Shown here: positions 55,849-62,991 of the stretch, in pieces
Layout of the letters: the number at the start of each line of letters is the position of its first letter
Position numbering within the stretch: the stretch's first letter is position 1
From: Streptomyces sp. NBC_01353
GTDB taxonomy: Bacteria; Actinomycetota; Actinomycetes; Streptomycetales; Streptomycetaceae
Direction: 5' to 3'
Assembly (NCBI RefSeq): GCF_036237275.1
Contig: NZ_CP108352.1
Location: forward strand, 6,138,001 to 6,202,000
Length of the DNA stretch: 64,000 nt
Program-made: the position numbers and the translations under genes
Notes under the pieces: generated by a model
The model's database searches: none
Told to the model about the DNA's origin: nothing
Seen by the model: only the letters and a program-made list of their open reading frames with translations

Positions 55849-55881
55849 GGGGGTGTCCGGCCGATCGGGCCGGACACCCCC
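55849..55881. terminator. Bidirectional stem-loop between lipoprotein and DUF1996 genes
   Basis: GGGGGTGTCCGGCC-GATCG-GGCCGGACACCCCC is a perfect 14-bp stem with a 5-base loop midway between two convergent genes (stops at 55826 and 55906). Confidence 0.92.
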
Positions 55882-55905
55882 CGGGGGCCTGTCCACGACG
55901 CAGGC

Positions 55906-57318
55906 CTAGGTGCAGCGGCGCCCCTCGTTGATGCAGCTCACCACCTTCCGCATCAGCCGCTCGTCGAAGACGTTGATGAAGTCGCCATGGTCGGTGATCG
56001 GCTTGTGCAGCTGCTCGGGGAACGAGTCGACGGCGAAGCCGGGCCCGGGCGGAACGTCGTAGACGATCCGCTGCACCAGCTGCGGGATGGCCCGGAAACC
56101 GTTGCCGCAGCGCCCGCTCGCCGGGTCCGCGAAGGCCACGTGCGTGCGGTGGTTGGCGCTGTCGGTGTTCTGACCGTCCCAGCAGCTCTGGAACGTGAAC
56201 GTCCGCACCACCTTGCTGCCCTGCGGACAGATCGGGTACTTGTCCTTCAGCTGCCGGTCCTCGAAGCCGGTGCACGACCACGAGGCGTTGGCGTTGGCAT
56301 CGCCATTGGTGAACGCCTTGGCGTCGCCGGTGATGATCCGCAGGAACCGCGGCATCGCGGTGACCTTGGAGACCGGGTTGCCGACGAAGTTCAGCGTGAC
56401 CTGCGCGGGTGTCTGGATCTCGCCGACGTTCTGGTCCTTGCCGCCGCCGTCGGCCTGGGCGTCGTCCTCCGCCTGCCCGTTCTGGAGCCGCAGGACCGGC
56501 CAGTAGTACGTGGACCTGTCGCCCTGGTTGCGGCAGGTGGTCTGGCCTTTCGCCAGGTCGTCGTCACTGGCGAAGGCGTCGTTGGCCTGGTTGCCGACGT
56601 AGTCGTGCATGTGGTGGGCGCCGTTGCTCACACCCGGCGCGACGATGACGTTGTCCGGGTTGAACTTGCCGTTCTCGTTGCGCCCGCAGTTGGTCGCGAA
56701 CGTACCGCGCGAGGCGCCGCGGCGCTGCTGGGGACGCTTCACATTCGGCTGCACGGACTGGATGTCGACGAAGTCGGAGGCCTCGGGGCCGTTTCCGGAC
56801 TGCCCCTCCGGCTCCTCCTGCCCCTCCCCGTCACCGTTGTCGCCGCCGTCACCCTCGCCGGCACCGTTGTCGCCACCGTCGTCGTCGGCGCGCAGCGTGC
56901 AGGGCGCCATGTCGTCCAGCTGCTTGCCGGTCAACTGAGTGATCCGCTGAAGGATGTTCAGCCGCTCGTTCTTGAGAGGGGTGAGGATCTGCTGCTCGGC
57001 GAAGGCGGGATCGCTCTCCACCCGCTCCCTGTTGTCGGCGAAACGCTGGTACGCGACGGTGATCTGACTGTCCAGTGTGGCGAGTTCGCGGTCCACCGAA
57101 GCCCGTGCGGACTCCGGCACCTCGGTCAACTCCTGGGCGACATCGGGACAGTCGATCGTCGAGACCGCATTCTGCCGGTCCGGCGGCGGATCGCCCCAGC
57201 CCTGGCCGGCCGAGGCATACACATTGGCGGCGATCAGGCCGCCCCCGCCCAGGATCAGGGCGACGGAGGCGGCCACCGCTCGTTTCGCGCGTGTCGAACG
57301 TTTTCTTGTGCGTCGCAT
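55906..57318 (-). CDS. Secreted DUF1996 protein
   Basis: A 470-residue exported protein. An Arg/Lys-rich N-terminus and signal segment ([22 protein letters not shown]) are followed by a coiled-coil-like stretch of 90 residues, an acidic Gly-rich linker (about 145-180), and the DUF1996 domain starting near [14 protein letters not shown]. The domain contains [12 protein letters not shown] and several conserved Cys/Trp residues ([16 protein letters not shown]). DUF1996 is often near carbohydrate-binding or WSC domains in fungi; its function is unknown. The promoter region holds a 14-bp tandem repeat. Confidence 0.88.
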   Translation of the reverse strand: MRRTRKRSTRAKRAVAASVALILGGGGLIAANVYASAGQGWGDPPPDRQNAVSTIDCPDVAQELTEVPESARASVDRELATLDSQITVAYQRFADNRERVESDPAFAEQQILTPLKNERLNILQRITQLTGKQLDDMAPCTLRADDDGGDNGAGEGDGGDNGDGEGQEEPEGQSGNGPEASDFVDIQSVQPNVKRPQQRRGASRGTFATNCGRNENGKFNPDNVIVAPGVSNGAHHMHDYVGNQANDAFASDDDLAKGQTTCRNQGDRSTYYWPVLRLQNGQAEDDAQADGGGKDQNVGEIQTPAQVTLNFVGNPVSKVTAMPRFLRIITGDAKAFTNGDANANASWSCTGFEDRQLKDKYPICPQGSKVVRTFTFQSCWDGQNTDSANHRTHVAFADPASGRCGNGFRAIPQLVQRIVYDVPPGPGFAVDSFPEQLHKPITDHGDFINVFDERLMRKVVSCINEGRRCT

Positions 57319-57370
57319 GGGACTTCATACGGACGCCAGGGCCCGCGCGTTCAACGGAGCCGACACGGAC

Positions 57371-57454
57371 ATCAGTCCGAGCGCGTCAGCCCGAGCGCAT
57401 CAGTCCGATCGGGTCACTCCGATCGCGTCACTCCCATCGCGTCAGTCCGAGAGG
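57371..57454. repeat. Six-unit 14-bp tandem repeat overlapping a stop codon
   Basis: Six consecutive units of exactly 14 bp run from 57371 to 57454 with consensus RTCAGTCCGAKCGC. The last unit includes the stop codon of the epimerase gene (57442-57444), whose end therefore lies inside the array. The array occupies much of the promoter region of the DUF1996 gene. Confidence 0.92.
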
Positions 57455-58437
57455 AGTGCTGCCTCCCGCTCCGGGTCGAGGCCCACCGACGGCCGGTCCG
57501 GGCGTTGCGGCGCCGACCCGCCGATCGACTGCAGCCAGGCCCAGGTGTCCTGGACCGTCTCGGCCACCGGGCGGCAGCGCAGCCCCGTCGCGAGCGCCTT
57601 GGAGACATCGGCGGTGTGCATCGCGTCGTACGCCTCGCCCGGCGGAATCCACACCGGCAGGTCGGACCAGGGCTCGACCCCGGCCTCGAGCAGCTTCTCC
57701 GGGTCGGTCCAGCGCAGTTCGGCGTCCGAGCCGGTCGCCCCCACACAGGCGTCGAGCAGCTCGCCCGTCGTGGTGTGCCCGGGCTCCGAGACCAGGTTGT
57801 ACGGGCCCGAGAGCCCGGCCTCCGCCGCGTCGAGCGTCCACTCGGCCAGATCGCGGGCGTCGATGTACTGGAGCGGCAGCTCGCGCGGTCCCGGCGCGAG
57901 GACCGGGCCGCCCCGGGCGATGCGGCCCAGCCACCACGGCAGCCGGCCGATGTTCTCGTACGGGCCGATGATCAGCCCCGCGCGGACGAGGAGGGAGCGG
58001 TCCGCACCGAAGGCATCGACCGTCGCCAGCTCGCCGCCCCGCTTGGCCTCGCCGTACGGCACCTCGCCCGCGTCCGGCGAGCCCTCGACCAGCGGACCGT
58101 CCTCGGCCAGACCCGCGGCCGGCGGCCAGGCGTAGACGGAACGGCTCGACACGTAGACGAAGCGGTCCACCCGGTCCTCGAGCAGCCGGGCCGCGTCCCG
58201 GACCACCGAGGGCGCCGCGGACCAGGTGTCCACGACCACGTCCCAGGAGGACTTCTCGTCGTCGGTGAGGGCGGCCAGCCCGCCCGGGGCGATGCGGTCG
58301 CCGATCAACGAGACGGCCCCCGCCGGCGGCTCATGCCGGCCACGGTGGAAGACCGTCACCTCCCAGCCCCGCGCGAGCGCGGCCTCGGCGACAGCGCGCC
58401 CCACGAACTCGGTACCACCCAAGATCAAAAGTCTCAT
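57442..58437 (-). CDS. NAD-dependent epimerase/dehydratase-like SDR protein
   Basis: A 331-residue extended short-chain dehydrogenase. LILGGTEFVGRAVAEAALARG is the NAD-binding Rossmann motif, FVYVSSRSVYAWPP holds a Ser in the active-site strand, and YGEAKRGGE gives the YxxxK catalytic pair. Streptomyces homologues are often labelled NAD-dependent epimerase or reductase; the substrate is unclear. Its stop codon is in the 14-bp repeat. Divergent from the metal-linked membrane protein gene. Confidence 0.92.
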   Translation of the reverse strand: MRLLILGGTEFVGRAVAEAALARGWEVTVFHRGRHEPPAGAVSLIGDRIAPGGLAALTDDEKSSWDVVVDTWSAAPSVVRDAARLLEDRVDRFVYVSSRSVYAWPPAAGLAEDGPLVEGSPDAGEVPYGEAKRGGELATVDAFGADRSLLVRAGLIIGPYENIGRLPWWLGRIARGGPVLAPGPRELPLQYIDARDLAEWTLDAAEAGLSGPYNLVSEPGHTTTGELLDACVGATGSDAELRWTDPEKLLEAGVEPWSDLPVWIPPGEAYDAMHTADVSKALATGLRCRPVAETVQDTWAWLQSIGGSAPQRPDRPSVGLDPEREAALLSD

Positions 58438-58518
58438 GCCACGACTGTGCCTCGCCGGAGGGAGAAGTGCCCAGCCGTTCCTCTACGGGAGAAATGCAGG
58501 GTGGTGGTCGGGGAAGGC

Positions 58519-58557
58519 GCGGCGGGGTGGGCGGGGAATCGCGGCGGGGTGGGCGGG
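58519..58557. repeat. Two 17-bp direct repeats 22 bp apart
   Basis: GCGGCGGGGTGGGCGGG occurs at 58519-58535 and 58541-58557 in the 176-bp divergent gap between the epimerase and the PepSY-pair genes. The 22-bp period equals about two helical turns. It could be a regulator site or a simple G-rich duplication. Confidence 0.75.
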
Positions 58558-58613
58558 AGAAATACGGAGGTGGTCTCCCGCTCCCGGCCACGGGGTGTCA
58601 CCATGGCCGAATC

Positions 58614-59264
58614 ATGACCGATGCCCGCTCGCCGATACGCGCCCTGCGAGCCGCACTTTTCGCGGCGGTGTGCGTGTCATTGGCGGCCGTGGGGCATTCG
58701 TCCATGTCTGCGCACGACCTTCCCGCGGGATCGCTGTACACGGCCTTCGCCGTCACGGCCGCCCTCTCCTGGCCGGCCACCGGCCGCCGGCGCGGGGCGT
58801 ACACGATCTCCGGCGGCCTGGTCGCCGTACAGGCGGCCCTGCACCTGATCTTCTCCGCCGGGGAGGAGCGGGGCACCACGGACCACACGGCGATGGCGGA
58901 CCACGCGGCGGCCATGGGCCACACGGCCATGGACCCCTCGATGCTTCCGGTGATGGAGGCGGCCGCCGGCCACTCCTCCCTCGGCATGATCGGCGCCCAC
59001 CTCCTCGCCGCCCTGGTCTGCGGACTCTGGCTGGCCCGAGGTGAAGCCGCGCTCTTCGCACTCGCCCGGACCGTCGGGGCGCTCGCCTTCACCCCGCTGC
59101 GCCTGCTCCTCGCCGTCGTCCGCGTCCCCGAACTCCCGCACCCCGTACGCCCGCGCCCGCACACCCGCCGGCTGCACGGCGTCGTCCTCGCGCACACACT
59201 CTCCCGGCGCGGCCCGCCCCGGCTGTCCGTACCCCGCGCCACAGCCCTCGGAGCACACGTCTGA
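58614..59264 (+). CDS. Membrane protein with His/Met-rich loop, partner of the PepSY protein
   Basis: A 216-residue protein with about five hydrophobic segments. Between the third and fourth lies a His/Met/Asp-rich loop (TTDHTAMADHAAAMGHTAM) suited to bind copper or a similar metal. The C-terminal 50 residues are Arg/Pro/His-rich and cytoplasmic. The family is common upstream of PepSY genes in Streptomyces. The stop is 45 bp before the PepSY gene. Metal handling is inference. Confidence 0.85.
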   Translation: MTDARSPIRALRAALFAAVCVSLAAVGHSSMSAHDLPAGSLYTAFAVTAALSWPATGRRRGAYTISGGLVAVQAALHLIFSAGEERGTTDHTAMADHAAAMGHTAMDPSMLPVMEAAAGHSSLGMIGAHLLAALVCGLWLARGEAALFALARTVGALAFTPLRLLLAVVRVPELPHPVRPRPHTRRLHGVVLAHTLSRRGPPRLSVPRATALGAHV

Positions 59265-59309
59265 CCCGGGGGCCGATTCCCCCTGTCGACACCGACTCCT
59301 AGGACAGTC

Positions 59310-60725
59310 ATGACCATTGACGATCCCGCGCGCCCGGACACTGCGGAAGCGCCCACCACCCCCGACGCGGCCGCCGCGAGCGGCGGCGGAAAGGGGACCT
59401 GGAGCGCCCTGCGCCCCCTCGTCCTGCGCCTGCACTTCTACGCCGGCGTTCTCATCGCCCCCTTCCTGCTGATCGCCGCCGCCAGCGGCCTGCTCTACGC
59501 GCTCTCGTTCCAGGCGGAGAAGGTCGTCTACGCGCACGAGCTGGAGGTCCCCGTCGGCGACAAGGTCCTGCCGCTCTCGCAGCAGGTCCACGCCGCCACC
59601 AAGGTCAACCCCAACGGCACCGTCACCGCCGTCTGGCCCTCCGCCGAGGACGGCGCCACCACCCGCGTCCTCATGGCCGACCCCGACGTCGAGGAAGGCA
59701 AGTCCCTCGCCGTCTTCGTCGACCCGTACACCGCCGAAGTACGCGGACAACTGCCCAGCTACGGCGGCTCGGGCGCCCTTCCGCTGCGCACCTGGATCGA
59801 CGAACTCCACCGCGATCTGCACCTCGGCGACCTCGGCCGCAACTACAGCGAACTGGCCGCCAGCTGGCTGTGGGTGATAGCCCTCGGCGGTCTGGCGCTC
59901 TGGATCGGCCGCAAGCGGAAGAACCGTCGCGCCCTCCTCGTCCCCGAGCGCGGCCCGAAGTCGCGCCGCCGCACGCTGTCCTGGCACGGCACGGTCGGCC
60001 TGTGGGCCGTCACCGGACTGGTCCTGCTCTCCGCCACCGGCCTGACCTGGTCGCGGTACGCGGGCGAGAACATCGGCGCGGTCCAGGACCAGCTCGGCGG
60101 CGCCACCCCGACCGTCTCCGCGACCCTCGAAGGCGCGGCCGGCGGCTCCTCGGAGCACGAGGGCCACGGCGGCGGTCACCAGGCCCCGGCCGCCAAGGGC
60201 CCGGACGTCGGCATCGACCGGATCGTCGAGGCGGCCCGCGCGGAGGGCATCGAGGGCAAGACGTCCGTCGTCCTGCCCTCCGAGGGCAAGGGGTACGTGG
60301 TCAAGGAGACCGACACCCAGTTCCCCGTCCACCTGGACTCGGTGGCGGTGGACCCGGCCGACGGCGCGGTCATGGACGAGCTCCGGTTCGCCGACTACCC
60401 GGTGCTCGCCCAGCTGACCCGCTTCGGCATCGACGCCCACACGGGTGTCTTCCTGGGCCTGTTCAACCAGCTGGCGCTCGCGGCCCTGGCGCTCTCGCTG
60501 ATCCTGCTGATCCTGTGGGGCTACCGGATGTGGTGGCTCCGCCGCCCCGGCCGGCCGGTCGCGCGCGGTGCCTGGCGGAAGGTTCCGGCGACGATGCTGC
60601 TGCCACTGCTCGCGGCGACGGCCCTCGTGGGCTGGTTCGTCCCGATGCTGGGCATCAGCCTGCTGGCGTTCCTGGTGGTCGACCTCGCCCTCGGCCTGGT
60701 GGCCAGGGCGAGGTCCCGGGCCTGA
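59310..60725 (+). CDS. PepSY-associated transmembrane protein
   Basis: A 471-residue protein of the PepSY_TM family. There are four hydrophobic segments: one near residue 45, then one following each large external domain. The external parts carry PepSY-like pairs (YTAEVRGQLPSYGG, YVVKETDTQFPVHLDSVAVD) and EHEGHGGGHQAPAAKG, a His-rich loop. Homologues take part in iron or copper uptake or in controlling peptidases. The His-rich loop and the neighbouring gene suggest a metal-related role. It ends immediately beside the convergent wHTH gene (TGATCA joins both stops). Confidence 0.9.
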   Translation: MTIDDPARPDTAEAPTTPDAAAASGGGKGTWSALRPLVLRLHFYAGVLIAPFLLIAAASGLLYALSFQAEKVVYAHELEVPVGDKVLPLSQQVHAATKVNPNGTVTAVWPSAEDGATTRVLMADPDVEEGKSLAVFVDPYTAEVRGQLPSYGGSGALPLRTWIDELHRDLHLGDLGRNYSELAASWLWVIALGGLALWIGRKRKNRRALLVPERGPKSRRRTLSWHGTVGLWAVTGLVLLSATGLTWSRYAGENIGAVQDQLGGATPTVSATLEGAAGGSSEHEGHGGGHQAPAAKGPDVGIDRIVEAARAEGIEGKTSVVLPSEGKGYVVKETDTQFPVHLDSVAVDPADGAVMDELRFADYPVLAQLTRFGIDAHTGVFLGLFNQLALAALALSLILLILWGYRMWWLRRPGRPVARGAWRKVPATMLLPLLAATALVGWFVPMLGISLLAFLVVDLALGLVARARSRA

Positions 60726-61271
60726 TCACGGCGTGTACTTGTAGCCCACCCGCCGCACGGTCTGGATCGTGCGGCGGTGCTCGGCGCCCAGCTTGCGGCG
60801 CAGCCGGGCGACATGGACGTCGACGGTCCGCCCGTCGCCCACATGCCCGTACCCCCAGACCGTCGTGACCAACTGGTCGCGGGTGTGCACCCGGTGGGGG
60901 TGGGCGACGAGGTGGGCGAGCAGTTCGAACTCGAGGTACGTGAGATCCATCGGCTGCCCGTCCACGACGGCGGTCCGCTGCGCGTTGTCGATGGCCACCG
61001 GCCCCTGCTCCTCGGCCACGGGGCCGGGGCCGGGGGCCGGCGCGGGCTCCTCCTGGTCGACGGGCAGCAGCACCAGGTACCCGACCATCGGCGGCCGCCC
61101 GGGCAGCGTGGGCAGCGCGTTCGGAGGCGCGGGAAGCAGCGTGGCGCCCGGGGGCAGGAAGTCCGCGACCCGGGAGAGGTCGACGACCTCGTCGGGATCG
61201 ACGGCACGAAGCCGGGGCCGAAGGGGACGGACGGCGGTCAGGGACGCGGTACCGGTCTGGGTGTGGGCCAT
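60726..61271 (-). CDS. OmpR-type winged-helix regulator without receiver domain
   Basis: A 181-residue protein. The last 80 residues are an OmpR/PhoB winged-helix domain (MDLTYLEFELLAHLVAHPHRV, VWGYGHVGDGRTVDVHVARLRRKLG, VRRVGYKYTP). The first 100 residues lack the Asp pocket of a receiver and end in a Pro/Ala-rich linker. It therefore cannot be phosphorylated in the normal way. Its position between the PepSY pair and glnII leaves its targets open. The stop abuts that of the PepSY gene. Confidence 0.9.
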   Translation of the reverse strand: MAHTQTGTASLTAVRPLRPRLRAVDPDEVVDLSRVADFLPPGATLLPAPPNALPTLPGRPPMVGYLVLLPVDQEEPAPAPGPGPVAEEQGPVAIDNAQRTAVVDGQPMDLTYLEFELLAHLVAHPHRVHTRDQLVTTVWGYGHVGDGRTVDVHVARLRRKLGAEHRRTIQTVRRVGYKYTP

Positions 61272-61370
61272 GAGGGCTCAGCTCTTTCGCGCGAAGAAAC
61301 GAACGGACGGGTGTCGTACGTCATGCGCGTCGGCCGAAGGCCGCGGAACCGGACGGAGGCCGGTCGGGCG

Positions 61371-61493
61371 TTAGGGGGTCGACGCGTTCCTCACGCGCCG
61401 ACAGCACCGGTCGAAGTCGTGGTGCTGCCGGGAAGGCCAGAACGGCTCGAGGTCGAAGCGACCCGTCGCGGTGTCGTTCTGCTTGCTGGCCAT
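61371..61493 (-). CDS. Possible small protein (40 residues)
   Basis: Between the wHTH gene and the glnII terminator an open frame from ATG 61493 encodes MASKQNDTATGRFDLEPFWP and continues with SRQHHDFDRCC to a basic, Cys/Arg-containing C-terminus. A longer version from GTG 61565 adds a Gly-rich hydrophobic lead. The composition looks coded, with a predominantly polar, non-repetitive sequence, but no homologue is known to me and no strong ribosome-binding site is present. Confidence 0.4.
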   Translation of the reverse strand: MASKQNDTATGRFDLEPFWPSRQHHDFDRCCRRVRNASTP

Positions 61494-61572
61494 ATCCCTA
61501 TTGAACCAGAAGGGAATGCCGCCGACGAGTCCCACCCCGGCCAAACCCCCTGTCGTCCTTGCCACATACGAG

Positions 61573-61606
61573 AAGGGGCGCCCACCGTGAACGGTGGGCG
61601 CCCCTT
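61573..61606 (-). terminator. glnII terminator stem-loop
   Basis: AAGGGGCGCCCACCGT-GA-ACGGTGGGCGCCCCTT is a perfect inverted repeat with a 16-bp arm (14 bp once a 6-base loop is allowed), 17 bp after the glnII stop on the minus strand. Confidence 0.92.
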
Positions 61607-61622
61607 CGGGAAGCAGTGCGGA

Positions 61623-62654
61623 TCAGACCTGGCCGGCCTTCTCCAGGGCCTCGCAGCAGGTGTCCACCAGGAGGCGGGTCACCGTGTACGGGTCCACGTT
61701 CGCGTTCGGGCGGCGGTCCTCGATGTAGCCCTTCTGGTCCTGCTCGACCTGCCACGGGATACGGACCGAGGCGCCGCGGTCCGAGACGCCGTAGGAGTAC
61801 TGGTCCCACGGGGCGGTCTCGTGCAGACCCGTCAGGCGGTCGTCGATGCCGGCGCCGTAGTTCTTGACGTGGTCGAGCGGCTTCGAGCCCTCGCCCAGCG
61901 ACTCGGCCGCGGTGATGATCGCGTCGTAGCCCTCGCGCATCGCCTTCGTCGAGAAGTTGGTGTGCGCGCCCGCGCCGTTCCAGTCGCCCTTCACCGGCTT
62001 CGGGTCCAGCGTCGCCGAGACCTTGAAGTCCTCGGCCGTGCGGTAGAGCAGCCAGCGCGCGATCCACAGCTGGTCCGCGACCTCGAGCGGCGCCAGCGGG
62101 CCGACCTGGAACTCCCACTGGCCCGGCATGACCTCGGCGTTGATGCCGGAGATGCCCAGGCCCGCCGTCAGGCAGTTCTCCAGGTGCGCCTCGACGATGT
62201 CACGGCCGAAGATCTCGTCGGCGCCGACACCGCAGTAGTAGCCGCCCTGCGGGGCCGGGAAGCCGCCGACCGGGAAGCCGAGCGGGCGCTCGCCGTCGAA
62301 GAAGGTGTACTCCTGCTCGATGCCGAAGATCGGCTCCTGCGCGGCGTACTTCGCGTAGACCTCGGCCAGCGCGGCACGCGTGTTGGACTCGTGCGGCGTC
62401 ATGTCCGTGTTGAGGACCTCGCACATCACCAGGATGTCGGCGCCGCCGCGGATCGGGTCCGGGCAGACGAAGACCGGCTTGAGGACACGGTCCGAGGCGT
62501 GGCCCTTGGCCTGGTTCGTGCTGGATCCGTCGAAGCCCCAGATCGGCAGCTCCTCCAGCGTGGCGCCCGTGCCCGGCAGAATCTTCGTCTTGGAGCGAAG
62601 CTTCGCGGTCGGCTCGGTGCCGTCGATCCAGATGTACTCAGCCTTGAAGGTCAC
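61623..62654 (-). CDS. glnII: Glutamine synthetase type II (eukaryotic-like)
   Basis: GSII makes glutamine from glutamate, ammonia and ATP. It is the shorter (343 residues), decameric, heat-labile form found in Streptomyces besides GSI. Motifs are EYIWIDG, WGFDGSSTNQA, EQEYTFFDGERPLGFP, WEFQVGP, GAGAHTNFST and NYGAGIDDRLTGLHET. It has no adenylylation site, so it is controlled at transcription. A four-part GlnR box lies 98-135 bp upstream of the start. The gene is followed by a strong terminator. Confidence 0.98.
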   Translation of the reverse strand: MTFKAEYIWIDGTEPTAKLRSKTKILPGTGATLEELPIWGFDGSSTNQAKGHASDRVLKPVFVCPDPIRGGADILVMCEVLNTDMTPHESNTRAALAEVYAKYAAQEPIFGIEQEYTFFDGERPLGFPVGGFPAPQGGYYCGVGADEIFGRDIVEAHLENCLTAGLGISGINAEVMPGQWEFQVGPLAPLEVADQLWIARWLLYRTAEDFKVSATLDPKPVKGDWNGAGAHTNFSTKAMREGYDAIITAAESLGEGSKPLDHVKNYGAGIDDRLTGLHETAPWDQYSYGVSDRGASVRIPWQVEQDQKGYIEDRRPNANVDPYTVTRLLVDTCCEALEKAGQV

Positions 62655-62991
62655 GGGGTCTCATCCTTTGGCGTGCTGCTGCGGGGTTTGCTGCGGCTCG
62701 CGACGCTGCGAGAGCTGCGTTGTGTGTCTGCGCGCAGCTTCGCAACACGGGATTTCCCGCCCGTTGCTCGTTTGTGAACCCCGTGTTACCGGAGTCCCGG
62801 CATGATCGCGTCACCTTGGTGAACCCCTGAGGCGACGGCCGTGGAGCCCGGGCCGCTCAACCAGGATCCATGCCGCGCTGAGATCCAAGATCGACGGTAA
62901 ACGACACAGTTTGCCTTCCGAAGCAGGCACCTGTCTTGATTTTCAGGAAGTTCCTCGGCCTTGGGCAGGCTGGGCAGGGAGCGTGGAGCGT
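62655..62991. other. glnII promoter region and left flank of the tnpB element
   Basis: No gene is seen in these 337 bp. The left half is the glnII upstream region with the GlnR box. The right half, from about 62880, is more AT-rich than average and leads into tnpB. TTGAT at 62936-62940 followed by the small palindrome AGGAA-G-TTCCT (62945-62955) could mark the left end or target-adjacent motif of the element. The boundary is not certain. Confidence 0.5.
62752..62789 (-). promoter_or_regulatory. GlnR box upstream of glnII
   Basis: On the minus strand GTAAC-N6-TTCAC-N6-GCAAC-N6-GAAAT follows the GlnR pattern gTnAC-n6-GaAAC twice, with exact 11-bp phasing. GTAAC and GAAAT match best; the two middle parts are weaker. 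The site is about 98-135 bp before the glnII ATG, as expected for an activator. GlnR itself is not in the window. Confidence 0.75.
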
